Below, piece by piece: positions 27,944-37,764 of a stretch of 64,000 nt of DNA. The notes beneath the pieces were generated by a model. It did not search any database. It saw nothing but the letters and a program-made list of their open reading frames with translations, and was not told the DNA's origin. A program made the translations under genes and the position numbers. The DNA comes from RI-153 sp963721725 (GTDB taxonomy: Bacteria > Chloroflexota > Anaerolineae > Caldilineales > Caldilineaceae): assembly GCA_963721725.1 (NCBI GenBank), contig CAVRLX010000007.1:310001-374000 (forward strand). Reading direction: 5' to 3'. The first letter of the stretch is position 1; each line of letters starts with the position of its first letter.

Positions 27944-28007
27944 GGTGCGACTCACTCGCCACACAGGATTTTCACGACCAATCTACTTCTGGCGAGTGAG
28001 TCGCACC
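27944..28007. repeat. Long intergenic inverted repeat (17-bp perfect stem)
   Basis: GGTGCGACTCACTCGCC pairs with GGCGAGTGAGTCGCACC, loop 30 nt. It is immediately preceded by the motif TATTCAGGCCCAGGGTGCG, related to sites at 17466 and 50868. A TATAAT at 28010-28015 follows and may serve tgt. Confidence 0.85.
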
Positions 28008-28037
28008 TGTATAATTAGTCACAAGTAAGTTGGGATT

Positions 28038-29214
<1,177 letters not shown>

Positions 29215-29234
29215 TCACCCTGAAAGGCTTTTGT

Positions 29235-30059
29235 GTGTTTGAAATCGTCAAGGCTATCATTTTGGGAATCGTGCAAGGGCTGACCGAGTTTATCCCTGTC
29301 AGCAGCAGCGGCCATCTTGTCATCGTCCCCTGGCTCCTGGGCTGGGAAGCGCCTGGCCTGCTCTTTGATACTGTGCTGCATTGGGGTACATTGCTGGCAA
29401 TTTTTGCGGTTTTCTGGCGCGAATTTCTAGCCATTATCAGCGCTTCATTGCTAAGCATCCCCCGGCGTTCGCTGGCCGATCCCAATCCGCGCCTGGGCTG
29501 GTATATTGTGGTGGGGTCGATTCCAGCGGCCACGGTGGGCTTTCTGTTCAAGGATTTCATTGAAGGGCTTTTCGCGTCGCCCCAGGCCACAGGGGGCTTT
29601 TTGTTGATCACAGCCCTCTTGTTGGCGGGCAGCGAACAACTGGCCCGCCGTGTCAAGACCTGGAAGACCACCGCCACCCTCACGTGGGCCGATGCCATTA
29701 TCATCGGTCTCGCCCAAGCCGTCGCCCTGGCGCCGGGCATTAGCCGCAGCGGGAGCACGATTGCCGCCGGTCTGGCACGTGGTCTGCGCCGGGAAGATGC
29801 CGCCCGCTATAGTTTTTTGCTGGGCACGCCAGCCTTTTTGGGCGCGGGTCTGCTCCAGGTGAGCGATGCGCTTGCCACCGATCCGACCTCGATTTCGACA
29901 CAGCTTCCCGCCCTCATGGTTGGATTCTTGTTCAGCGCCCTCTTTGGCTTTCTCGCCATTCGCTTTTTACTGGCCTATCTGCGTCAGCGCACACTCTACG
30001 GTTTTGCCCTCTATTGTGCCGTGGTGGGCGTGGGCGTGCTGCTGTGGGGGCTGGTCTAA
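29235..30059 (+). CDS. uppP: Undecaprenyl-diphosphatase UppP (BacA)
   Basis: 274 aa integral membrane enzyme recycling undecaprenyl diphosphate for cell-wall synthesis. Signatures: IVQGLTEFIPVSSSGHLVIV (the E..E/SSSGH active motif) and ALAPGISRSGSTIAAGLARG (the PGxSRSG motif). GTG start at 29235 with GAAAGG 8 nt upstream; it follows tgt by 20 nt. Confidence 0.96.
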   Translation: MFEIVKAIILGIVQGLTEFIPVSSSGHLVIVPWLLGWEAPGLLFDTVLHWGTLLAIFAVFWREFLAIISASLLSIPRRSLADPNPRLGWYIVVGSIPAATVGFLFKDFIEGLFASPQATGGFLLITALLLAGSEQLARRVKTWKTTATLTWADAIIIGLAQAVALAPGISRSGSTIAAGLARGLRREDAARYSFLLGTPAFLGAGLLQVSDALATDPTSISTQLPALMVGFLFSALFGFLAIRFLLAYLRQRTLYGFALYCAVVGVGVLLWGLV

Positions 30060-30068
30060 CCCCGACCG

Positions 30069-30902
30069 ATGCGCGTGAAATTGTTCTGGCTCTGTTGTGT
30101 GGCGCTGCTCAGCGGCGGGTGTGGTGTGGCGACGTTGTCCAAGCCCACACCCGTCACCATCCGCGTGGCTGGCTCCACCGAGACCATGCCGGTGATGGCC
30201 CTGCTCACCGAGGAATTTAGCCGACAGCACCCGCATGTTTCATTTAGCCTGCGCGGTGGCGGCAGCACACTGGGCGAAGCCTGGGTGCGAGATCGCCAGG
30301 TGGATCTGGCGGCCAGCACGCTATTGTATGAAGATGATGAAGTTGCGCCTGGCGTCTTGCGTGTGCCTTTTGCGCTGGATGCCATTGCCATCGTCGTTCA
30401 CAGCACCAACCCGATCACTCATATCACCACGGCGCAACTGCGCGATCTCTACAGAGGCAGCGTGCTGGATTGGGCTGTGGTGGGCGGCGAAAGTGGCGAA
30501 GTACTTCTGGTCAGCCGTGAAGATGGCAGCGGCACACGGCGTCTCTTTGAAGAGCGCACCATGAGCGGTGAACGGGTGGCGCTCACGGCTGTGGTCATGC
30601 CCACCAGCAAGGATGTGGTTGCCTACGTTGCCAGCCATCCTCAGGCGATTGGCTATGTCTCCCAGGCCTATACGCCGCTGAATCAACCCACGCCCACCGC
30701 TACAACGACCCTTAAGATTGTGGCAGTGGACGGTGTGTTGCCCACGCTAGATGAGATCCAGTCCTATCGCTATCCGTATATTCGACCTTTCTTCCTCTTG
30801 CGGCGGGTTGCCAACCGAAGCTGGACTCAGCAGTTTATTGATTTTGTCCTCAGCCCAGCGGGGCAGTCGTTGGTGGGGCGTGCACATGTGCGCCTGCGCT
30901 AA
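30069..30902 (+). CDS. PstS-like substrate-binding lipoprotein
   Basis: 277 aa. Signal peptide with lipobox (CCVALLSGGCGVATLSKP). PBP-like_2 fold: VAGSTETMPVMALLTEEFSR, SLRGGGSTLGEAWVRDRQVD, DAIAIVVHSTNPI, SREDGSGTRRLFEE (the phosphate-contacting SGT loop) and VLSPAGQSLV. Likely binds phosphate or a similar oxyanion outside the cell. No pst permease genes are present; it follows uppP by 9 nt. Confidence 0.85.
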   Translation: MRVKLFWLCCVALLSGGCGVATLSKPTPVTIRVAGSTETMPVMALLTEEFSRQHPHVSFSLRGGGSTLGEAWVRDRQVDLAASTLLYEDDEVAPGVLRVPFALDAIAIVVHSTNPITHITTAQLRDLYRGSVLDWAVVGGESGEVLLVSREDGSGTRRLFEERTMSGERVALTAVVMPTSKDVVAYVASHPQAIGYVSQAYTPLNQPTPTATTTLKIVAVDGVLPTLDEIQSYRYPYIRPFFLLRRVANRSWTQQFIDFVLSPAGQSLVGRAHVRLR

Positions 30903-30938
30903 GCGGGGCGGACCAGAGGGTCCGCCCCGCTCTTTTTG
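30902..30938. terminator. Terminator between the PstS-like gene and clpB
   Basis: AGCGGGGCGGACC pairs with GGTCCGCCCCGCT (13 bp perfect, 4-nt loop), followed by CTTTTTG. It separates two convergent genes; the T-run favours the plus-strand transcript. Confidence 0.9.
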
Positions 30939-30939
30939 A

Positions 30940-33594
30940 TTACGCCGCCACCGGCTCCGGCTCGGCGACTTCACCCTCTTCCACAACCGTGAAGGTCAAC
31001 TGCCCGTTGCGGCTCTCCACACGCACATGATCGCCGTCGCGGATGCGCCCTTCCAGAATTTCCAGCGCCAGCGGATCGGCAATGTTGTGCTGGATGGCTC
31101 GCTTCAGCGGACGTGCGCCGTAGGCCGGATCGTAGCCCGCTTCCACCACAAGCTGCTTGGCCGCATCGCTCAGGCTCAGCGTGATGTTACGGTCCGTCAG
31201 GCGTGTCCGCAGCCGCTCCAGTTGAATCTCCACAATGCCCACCAGATGCTCCATCGTGAGGCTGTGGAAGATTACAATCTCGTCCACGCGGTTCAGAAAT
31301 TCGGGGCGGAAATGCTCACGCATGGCCGCCATCACCTGCCGCTCCACTTCGCCGTCCAGCCCGGCCATCTCCTCGCCGCGCATCTTTCGAGCAGACGCGC
31401 CCTCAAAGATATACTGGCTGCCGATGTTGCTGGTCATGATAATCACCGTGTTGCGAAAGTCCACCGTGCGGCCCTGGCTGTCGGTGAGTCGGCCATCGTC
31501 CAGCACTTGCAACAGCACGTTGAAAACCTCCGGGTGCGCCTTTTCAATCTCGTCAAAGAGCACCACCGAATAGGGACGCCGACGCACGGCCTCGGTCAGT
31601 TGACCGCCCTCGTCATAGCCCACATAGCCGGGGGGCGCACCAATCAGCCGCGCCACGGTGTGGCGTTCTTGATACTCACTCATGTCGATGCGTACGAGAT
31701 TGTTATCATCATCGAACAGAAACTGTGCCAGCGTGCGCGCCAGTTCAGTCTTGCCCACGCCCGTCGGCCCCAGAAAAATAAAGCTGCCAATCGGGCGGTG
31801 GGGATCTTGCAGCCCGGCCCGGCTGCGCCGAATGGCCGCCGCCACCACCGCCACGGCGCGATCTTGGCCGACGACACGGTGGTGCAGCTCATCCTCCATG
31901 CGGATCAGCTTGGCACGCTCGCCCTCCATGAGTTTGCTCACCGGCACGCCCGTCCACTTGCTCACCACCTCACCGATCTCGTCGGCGTCCACCTCTTCTT
32001 TGAGCAACGCACCGCCCGCCTGCAACTCGCGCACACGCGCCTCGGCCGCGTTGAAATTGCGCTGTAACTCGGCCATACGCCCATAGCGCAGCTCCGCCAC
32101 CCGTTGCAGATCATACTCGCGCTCGGCCTGTTCGATCTGCAAGCGCACAGCGTCCATCTCCTCTTTGATGCCCGTCAGGCTCTGGATGGTGTCGCGCTCG
32201 CCTTGCCAACGCGTGGCAAGCTCGGCGCTGCCCTCTTTAAGATTTGCCAGTTCGCCTTCAAGCGCTTCGAGACGCGCCTTGCTGGCCTCATCCTTCTCCT
32301 TTTTGAGAGCCTCGCGCTCGATCTCCAACTGCATAATCTGACGGTCGATCTCGTCTAACTCTTGGGGTTTAGAATCGATCTGCATCCGCAATCTGGACGC
32401 GGCCTCATCGATCAGATCAATCGCCTTGTCGGGCAAAAAGCGATCCGTGATGTAGCGGTTGCTCAGCGTGGCCGCCGCAATCGCCGCGCCGTCGGTGATA
32501 CGCACGCCGTGATGCACCTCGTAGCGCTCCTTCAGCCCGCGCAAAATCGAGATCGTATCCTCGACGCTGGGTTCGCCCACAAAGACCGGCTGAAAACGGC
32601 GTTCCAGCGCCGCATCTTTTTCAATGTGCTTGCGATATTCGTCCAGCGTCGTCGCGCCGATGGCGTGGAGTTCACCGCGCGCCAACATCGGCTTGAGCAT
32701 GTTGCTGGCGTCCATTGACCCCTCTGCCGCGCCAGCGCCCACCAACGTGTGCATTTCATCAATAAAGAGGACGATCTGTCCCTGGGCATCGAGCACCTCT
32801 TTGAGCACGGCCTTGAGCCGTTCCTCAAACTCGCCGCGATATTTGGCCCCAGCCACCAGCGCGCCCAGATCCAACGCCACCAGCTTTTTATCGCGCAGAG
32901 TGGTGGGCACGTCGCCGTTGATGATGCGCTGTGCCAGCCCCTCGACAATCGCCGTCTTGCCCACGCCCGGCTCGCCGATCAGCACCGGGTTGTTCTTGGA
33001 GCGGCGGCTCAAAATCTGGATCACACGCCGGATCTCCTCGTCGCGGCCGATCACCGGATCGAGCTTGCCCTTTTGCGCTTCTTGGGTCAGATCACGGCCA
33101 TACTTCGCCAGCGCCTCATATTGGGATTCGGGTGTCTGGCTGGTGACGCGTTGACTGCCGCGTACACTCGCCAACGCCTGCAAGATGGCGTTATAGTCCA
33201 CGCCGTGGCGGGCCAACAACGGACGCACCTTCGCACTCTTGGCCGACGCCATCGCCATCAAAAAATGCTCGGTGGACGTATATTCATCCTTCATGTTTTT
33301 GGCAATGGACTCGGCATCTTCCAAAATGTCGTTGCTCTCGCGGCTCATGCCGATCTGCACCGCCGATCCCGTGGCGCGGGCCTTGCTGTTCAGCGCGCCT
33401 TCCACGCCCTGGCGCAGCGTCGCCACATCGACCCCTATCCGCGTAATCACCGACGGCACAACGCCGCCTTCCTGTTGCAACAGCGCCAACAGCAGATGCT
33501 CGGGGTCAATCGTGGCGTGGTTATACTCACGCGCCAAGCTTTGTGCCTCTAGGACGGCCGCCTGGGCTTTTTCCGTATATTTATCAAATCGCAT
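30940..33594 (-). CDS. clpB: Disaggregase chaperone ClpB
   Basis: 884 aa, hexameric AAA+ disaggregase working with DnaK. Order: Clp_N repeats (residues 1-150; DKYTEKAQAAVLEAQSLARE), NBD1 with Walker A GEPGVGKT at about 207, M-domain coiled coil (about 410-530; rich in LEIEREALKKEKDEA), NBD2 with GPTGVGKT at about 610 and SNIGSQ, then a C-terminal domain. All ATPase motifs (VLFIDEMHTLVGAGAA, VVLFDEIEKAHP) are present. No frameshift. The C-terminal tail (EEGEVAEPEPVAA) is acidic. Own promoter at 33643-33671. Confidence 0.97.
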   Translation of the reverse strand: MRFDKYTEKAQAAVLEAQSLAREYNHATIDPEHLLLALLQQEGGVVPSVITRIGVDVATLRQGVEGALNSKARATGSAVQIGMSRESNDILEDAESIAKNMKDEYTSTEHFLMAMASAKSAKVRPLLARHGVDYNAILQALASVRGSQRVTSQTPESQYEALAKYGRDLTQEAQKGKLDPVIGRDEEIRRVIQILSRRSKNNPVLIGEPGVGKTAIVEGLAQRIINGDVPTTLRDKKLVALDLGALVAGAKYRGEFEERLKAVLKEVLDAQGQIVLFIDEMHTLVGAGAAEGSMDASNMLKPMLARGELHAIGATTLDEYRKHIEKDAALERRFQPVFVGEPSVEDTISILRGLKERYEVHHGVRITDGAAIAAATLSNRYITDRFLPDKAIDLIDEAASRLRMQIDSKPQELDEIDRQIMQLEIEREALKKEKDEASKARLEALEGELANLKEGSAELATRWQGERDTIQSLTGIKEEMDAVRLQIEQAEREYDLQRVAELRYGRMAELQRNFNAAEARVRELQAGGALLKEEVDADEIGEVVSKWTGVPVSKLMEGERAKLIRMEDELHHRVVGQDRAVAVVAAAIRRSRAGLQDPHRPIGSFIFLGPTGVGKTELARTLAQFLFDDDNNLVRIDMSEYQERHTVARLIGAPPGYVGYDEGGQLTEAVRRRPYSVVLFDEIEKAHPEVFNVLLQVLDDGRLTDSQGRTVDFRNTVIIMTSNIGSQYIFEGASARKMRGEEMAGLDGEVERQVMAAMREHFRPEFLNRVDEIVIFHSLTMEHLVGIVEIQLERLRTRLTDRNITLSLSDAAKQLVVEAGYDPAYGARPLKRAIQHNIADPLALEILEGRIRDGDHVRVESRNGQLTFTVVEEGEVAEPEPVAA

Positions 33595-33642
33595 AATGGT
33601 TCCTCCCCTGTCAGGCAGCGCGCATTCCTATGCCGCTGCCTC

Positions 33643-33671
33643 AGTCTAGATTTAATTTCGTCAAAATTCAA
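33643..33671 (-). promoter_or_regulatory. clpB promoter
   Basis: On the minus strand TTGAAT, 17-nt spacer, TAGACT. The spacer holds a hyphenated palindrome AATTT-TGACG-AAATT that could be an operator. No CIRCE (HrcA) sequence is visible. A 7-bp leader hairpin (GGCAGCG/CGCTGCC) follows before GGGGAGG. Confidence 0.65.
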
Positions 33672-33792
33672 ACGCTCTTATTGAAGATTTATACTGAGCA
33701 TAGCTTACGACTGTATGAATGATGCTGATGACGTATTAGCATCTGGTTAGAGCAGCCGTTCTATCGTGTAGAAATCTTGTCCTGCTTTGCGC

Positions 33793-33821
33793 TTGACAAT
33801 AGAACACGTGTTCTGTATACT
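33793..33821 (+). promoter_or_regulatory. SOS-type promoter upstream of the FtsK-like gene
   Basis: TTGACA (33793-33798), 17-nt spacer, TATACT (33816-33821). The spacer contains the perfect palindrome AGAACACGTGTTCT; its core GAAC-ACGT-GTTC (33802-33813) matches the LexA box and has the same layout as at recA. Confidence 0.88.
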
Positions 33822-33839
33822 CGAAACACATCGGCACAC

Positions 33840-33912
33840 GATACTAAGCCGCACCACAAAGCGATAGTTTCTGCCCTTTGAAACATGTCCTTGTGTGCTA
33901 CTGCGGAGTATA
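33840..33912 (+). repeat. Interspersed 73-bp hairpin element, copy 4
   Basis: GATACT, AAGCCGCACCACAAAGCG, TGCCCTTTGAAACATG, TCCTTGTGTGCTACTGCG, GAGTATA. The most diverged copy: the outer stem has two mismatches (AGCCGC opposite GCTACT), while CACAA/TTGTG is kept. It starts about 18 nt downstream of the SOS promoter. Confidence 0.85.
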
Positions 33913-33984
33913 TATCTGTGCCAGTATACCCACTGAAGAACGGGCTCGTTCCGCGACCCAAACAGCCATGCGAGCCATACCGAG

Positions 33985-34041
33985 AAGGCCCGATCTTCGC
34001 CGCACTTCCTCACAACAGGGGAGCGGTGATCGGGCCTTTTG
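33985..34041 (+). terminator. Leader terminator/attenuator between the SOS promoter and the FtsK-like gene
   Basis: AAGGCCCGATC pairs perfectly with GATCGGGCCTT (11 bp, 32-nt loop), then TTTG. It lies within the 310-nt leader, so a short RNA of about 210 nt could be made unless it is read through. Confidence 0.7.
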
Positions 34042-34137
34042 TTACCCGCGATTCTTTCCCAGGCAAGACTGTTTTTCTCAAGGGCGCGCCGCGCCCTGTG
34101 CTGGCGAAGATCTACCATAACGAGCAAAGGAGGACGC

Positions 34138-35268
34138 ATGGGCAGACGCCGACGCAATCTCAACATGCAAGCCGACCGCATTGAAGCCGTACTCGCCAGC
34201 CACAAAGTGCCGGGCCGCGTGGCCGGGGGCACGGTGACACCTCGTTTTGTGCAATTTCAACTTGCCACAGATATGAAGATTAAAGTTGCCAAAGTCGCCG
34301 CCCTGGCCGAGGAAATCGCACTGGCGCTGGGCAGCCGCGAAGCGCGCATTTACCGTGAGGGGGCCAGCATCAACGTGGAGATCCCGCGCAACGATCCCGA
34401 CCCCGTGCGCCTGTTACCGCTGGCAAAACGGCTGACCGTGGTGCCGCCGGTCTCGGCGGTGCTGGGGCTAGACGAGAGCGGCACGCCGCTGCTGTTGCGC
34501 CTCTCTGCGCCGGATGTGGCCCACGTGCTCATAGCCGGGACGACGGGCAGCGGCAAGACGGCGTTGGCGCGTACGCTGTTGACCTCGCTGGCAATGTATA
34601 ACCGTCAGTGCGATGTGCAGTTGATCCTGATTGATCCCAAAGGGCGCGGCTTTCGACCGCTGGCGCGGTTGCCCCATGTGCTCAACGGCGTGCAGGATAG
34701 CATTGAACTGACGCACGCCTGTCTGGGCTGGCTCGTGCGAGAGATGGAGCGGCGCGACCGTGAAAATATCTCCACGCCGGCGCTCATTGTGGCTGTGGAC
34801 GAACTGGCCGATCTGCTGGGCACGGGCGGCAAGTTGGTGGAAGAAACCCTGACGCGCATCGCCCAACGTGGCCGCGAGGCGGGCATTCATCTGGTGGCCT
34901 GCACGCAAAAGCCCACAGCCAGCCTGATCGGGGGGGCCATGAAAGCCAACTTCCCGGTGCGCTTGGTAGGCTGTGTTGCCAGCTCGGACGAAGCCCGCTA
35001 CGCCACGGGCATCGCTGGCTCCGGCGCGGAAAAGCTCGAGGGCAAGGGCGATTTCTTGCTGGTGGCGCGTGGCGATACGGTACGTTTTCAAGCGGCGTGG
35101 TTGGGGCCGCGTGATCTGGAAATTGTCAGCGCCGAACTGCGCAGCGGCGACCGCAAAAGTCGGCGCTGGGACAAGGAAGGCATCGCCGAGGATCTGCCTG
35201 AGCCGGGCCAACAGAATCCGCCGCCAGAGCAAAGTGGCTTGTTCCGACGGCTGTTGGGGCGGAAGTAG
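34138..35268 (+). CDS. FtsK/SpoIIIE-like DNA translocase (soluble, short)
   Basis: 376 aa without the N-terminal membrane domain. A short alpha-like domain (VTPRFVQFQLATDMKIKVAK; ARIYREGASINVEIPR) precedes the FtsK motor: Walker A HVLIAGTTGSGKTALARTLL, ILIDPKGRGFRPLARLPHVL, Walker B ALIVAVDELADLL, IAQRGREAGIHLVACTQKP. The gamma winged helix is missing; the C terminus ends GLFRRLLGRK. Strong AAAGGAGG before ATG 34138. An SOS box in its promoter suggests DNA-damage induction, as for E. coli ftsK. It may act on plasmid/chromosome DNA transfer or segregation; substrate unknown. Confidence 0.85.
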   Translation: MGRRRRNLNMQADRIEAVLASHKVPGRVAGGTVTPRFVQFQLATDMKIKVAKVAALAEEIALALGSREARIYREGASINVEIPRNDPDPVRLLPLAKRLTVVPPVSAVLGLDESGTPLLLRLSAPDVAHVLIAGTTGSGKTALARTLLTSLAMYNRQCDVQLILIDPKGRGFRPLARLPHVLNGVQDSIELTHACLGWLVREMERRDRENISTPALIVAVDELADLLGTGGKLVEETLTRIAQRGREAGIHLVACTQKPTASLIGGAMKANFPVRLVGCVASSDEARYATGIAGSGAEKLEGKGDFLLVARGDTVRFQAAWLGPRDLEIVSAELRSGDRKSRRWDKEGIAEDLPEPGQQNPPPEQSGLFRRLLGRK

Positions 35269-35314
35269 GATTGTGATTGATTTTGAGTCTTGATTGTGTA
35301 GAAAGGGATTAATT

Positions 35315-35713
35315 GTGAAGCGGATCTTATTGTTGGCCGCCCTTATTTTCATGGCCGCCGCCGGTTGGCAAATCGGACAGAAGTTGAGCGCAGACGCCAT
35401 TAGCATGGGGATTGGCATTTTATTGGGGATTCTTGCCAGCATCCCGGCTGCGCTGCTCGTTTTGGCCGCCAGCCGCCGTGGCGAAAATCGAGCAGAACCC
35501 TCGCCGCCACGCGGGGGGCACCAACTCCCCGGCGGACATGGCTACCAGGCCCCGGTGATCGTACTGGCCCCGCCCATGCACGGCTACGGCGCGCCGCCCG
35601 GCCCGCCCATGCAACAGCAATACCTGCCCCCCTCGCAACAAATTGTGGATAACGGCAATGGACGTAAGTTCAAAATGGTGGGCGAAGAAGAGGGGTGGGT
35701 GGAGGAGTATTAG
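35315..35713 (+). CDS. Small two-helix membrane protein with a Pro/Gly-rich tail
   Basis: 132 aa from GTG 35315 (AAAGGGA upstream). Two hydrophobic segments (ILLLAALIFMAAAGWQIG; MGIGILLGILASIPAALLVL) and a proline/glycine/histidine-rich cytoplasmic tail (GGHQLPGGHGYQAP, APPGPPMQQQYLPPS) ending NGRKFKMVGEEEGWVEEY. Not recognised. It follows the FtsK-like gene by 46 nt and is probably in the same transcript; a membrane anchor for the soluble translocase is conceivable. Confidence 0.6.
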   Translation: MKRILLLAALIFMAAAGWQIGQKLSADAISMGIGILLGILASIPAALLVLAASRRGENRAEPSPPRGGHQLPGGHGYQAPVIVLAPPMHGYGAPPGPPMQQQYLPPSQQIVDNGNGRKFKMVGEEEGWVEEY

Positions 35714-35723
35714 GAGACATAGA

Positions 35724-35771
35724 GATTAAGAGATTAAAAGATGCATTACTGCATCTTTTAATCTCTTAATC
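35724..35771. repeat. Octamer-repeat hairpin (22-bp perfect stem) between convergent genes
   Basis: Left arm 35724-35745, right arm 35750-35771, loop TTAC. The arms are built of AGAGATTA words. It covers the last bases of the helicase gene (ends at 35766). No T-run of its own, but it could stop transcription from both sides. Confidence 0.92.
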
Positions 35772-37205
35772 ACCTATTCCCCCAGTCTCTTGATTTCTGG
35801 TATTCACTTCATATCGCAGCCCCCGCCTTCTGCGCTGCGACACCCCCACCTCCACCGTATCACGGGCAATCACCTCATAGAGCAGCGCCGTCTTATTCGC
35901 CCGCTTGCGTAAAATCCGCCCCAGCCGTTGAATGTATTCCCGCGCGCCCGCCGAGCCGCCCAGGATAATGGCAACTTTGGCTTCGGGCACGTCCACGCCT
36001 TCGTTGAGCACGCGGCTGGTGACCACGGCGCGATACGTCCCTGCCCGGAACTTCTCCAAAATGTCGCGCCGTTCCTTCGCCCCGGTTTGGTGGGTGATGG
36101 CCGGGATCAGGTGGCGGCGCGAAATTTCATAGACCAGTTCGTTTTGCTCGGTGAAGATCAGCACGTAGTCGTGGGCATGTTCGCGCAACAGATCCGCCAG
36201 CACCGTGAGCTTTTGCTGGGCCGTAGCGATGATACGGCGCAGACGACGCTCCGCTACTTTGGCTTCGCGCGCCGCCGGATCATAGGCACTGCGCCGCGTA
36301 TATTCGCCCCACCAGCCAGGACCGTGGCTCTCGCGCAGGGCGTTGTCGCGAGCGTAGCCGGTATATTCGGCATAAGCTGTGTCATACTCGGCGCGCTCGT
36401 CGGATGTCAGATCAACACGAATGCGCACCGTGCGATAGTCGGCCAGCTCGCGCCCGCTGAGGTCGTCGATGGCTTTGGTGTAGACCAGCGGACCGATCAG
36501 CGCGTCCAGATTAGGGGCGTTAGCATCATCACCAAAGAGCGGCGCGGCCCGTTCGGGATAGGTCGCCGTCAGCCCCAGGCGATGGGGGGCGGCGCTCATC
36601 AGCGCGATCTCGTGCCACGAAGGCGCGGGGAGATGGTGCGCTTCGTCGAAGATCAGCAGTTTGAACTGATCGCCAAACTCCCCAATCGACAGATGCGCGC
36701 TGTGATAGGTTGTCACAGTGATGGGGTGAAGCAGTTTCTCGCCGCCATACCAAACGCCGATCTCCTGGCCGGGAAAGGCCGCGCAGAGCACGCCATACCA
36801 CTGGTGGAGCAGATCAATCGTGGGGACGACGATCAGCGCGCTGCGGTCAATGTGGGCAATGGCACGCACCGCCAGAAATGTCTTGCCCGCGCCCGTGGGC
36901 AGAACCACGCTGCCGCGGCCATTGGCAGTGAGCCAAGCCGCCAACGCCTCGGATTGGAAGGCGTGCGGCTCGCGCGGATCGGCCAGATCAAGGTGAAGGG
37001 TCTTCCAGCGCGGCACGCCATCACGGATGGCGTTTGTGTGCAGCCACGGACCAAGATCGGCATAGTGGCAGGCCGGGCAGCGCGGTTTTTCTTTGATCCA
37101 CTGGAAGGGCGCGGGCAAGGTGAGGGAGTGGGCGACATCTTCAAGCACAAGCGTGCCGCCGGCAAAGCGCAGATACCCGTTGGCGGGAGGAGTGGATGCA
37201 GTCAT
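35766..37205 (-). CDS. XPB-like superfamily 2 helicase
   Basis: 479 aa. N-terminal zinc-like CPACHYAD motif, then helicase motifs: GSVVLPTGAGKTFLAVRAIA (I), LLIFDEAHHLPA (DEAH, II), RLGLTATYPER (III), FTEQNELVYEIS, ITHQTGAKERRDILEKF and VVTSRVLNEGVDVPEAKVAI, YIQRLGRILRK (VI). The order resembles XPB/Rad25 and bacterial XPB helicases, which act in DNA repair or transcription. Start set at ATG 37203-37205: a TATAAT lies only 6 nt upstream, so the message may be leaderless. Confidence 0.9.
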   Translation of the reverse strand: MTASTPPANGYLRFAGGTLVLEDVAHSLTLPAPFQWIKEKPRCPACHYADLGPWLHTNAIRDGVPRWKTLHLDLADPREPHAFQSEALAAWLTANGRGSVVLPTGAGKTFLAVRAIAHIDRSALIVVPTIDLLHQWYGVLCAAFPGQEIGVWYGGEKLLHPITVTTYHSAHLSIGEFGDQFKLLIFDEAHHLPAPSWHEIALMSAAPHRLGLTATYPERAAPLFGDDANAPNLDALIGPLVYTKAIDDLSGRELADYRTVRIRVDLTSDERAEYDTAYAEYTGYARDNALRESHGPGWWGEYTRRSAYDPAAREAKVAERRLRRIIATAQQKLTVLADLLREHAHDYVLIFTEQNELVYEISRRHLIPAITHQTGAKERRDILEKFRAGTYRAVVTSRVLNEGVDVPEAKVAIILGGSAGAREYIQRLGRILRKRANKTALLYEVIARDTVEVGVSQRRRRGLRYEVNTRNQETGGIGD

Positions 37206-37764
37206 GCGTTGATTATACACAATCTGGCGTGGAACTTCTTAGTGGCAGGGGCTTGCGTGTTGCGTGTTTGTCTCATGGATCACGTAACACGGCGCACTGA
37301 GATTCTACGCTGGGGGAACCGATAGAGTTCACGCTTACATCGCTCCAATGGGTGGACGCCCACCGTGGGTGCGCTCTGGCTACCAGTCGTGGTTTGTCCG
37401 AAGGAAAGCAGCGTCAGCCGGTCACTTTCTACGCTCACCTTGGCGTGACTGTCGCCGTTCTATCATAGGTTCCCAGCAAATTTTTGCGGTTTGACAACAT
37501 TTCTTCCCTTCTATATGATCTGACCTGAGTTCCAGGCTTCTACCCTACAAGGCTTTCCCACTCACCCTTTTCATAACGCCAGACTTGCCGGGTTTGGAAA
37601 TTAAACACGTCCCCATATCCAATCGGCGGTTTTGGCACCCTTCGCCAGAAAGATGCTTGCGCAGCTTCTCAGATAGATTCCCGCATTTCAGGTTGACAGC
37701 GATCTGTTAACCGATGCGTTTGTGCAGACTAGCATTACCATTCAAATCACAAAGGAGAAGAACG
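37206..37764. other. 559-bp intergenic region before the sugar ABC transporter
   Basis: Contains a heptamer-repeat hairpin (CGTGTTGCGTG 37256-37266 with CACGTAACACG 37281-37291), several short G/C-rich inverted repeats around 37345-37375 that I cannot assign, a clear promoter at 37491-37519, and a second TTGACA at 37693-37698 with no good -10. No open frame looks coding. Confidence 0.7.
37491..37519 (+). promoter_or_regulatory. Promoter of the sugar ABC transporter operon
   Basis: TTGACA (37491-37496), 17-nt spacer, TATGAT (37514-37519). The 245-nt leader to the first gene is long and unexplained. Confidence 0.72.

Noticed and set aside
31027..32067. Long open frames antisense to clpB and lutB
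   Set aside because: They lie opposite fully conserved genes and show low-complexity His/Ala/Gln-rich composition.
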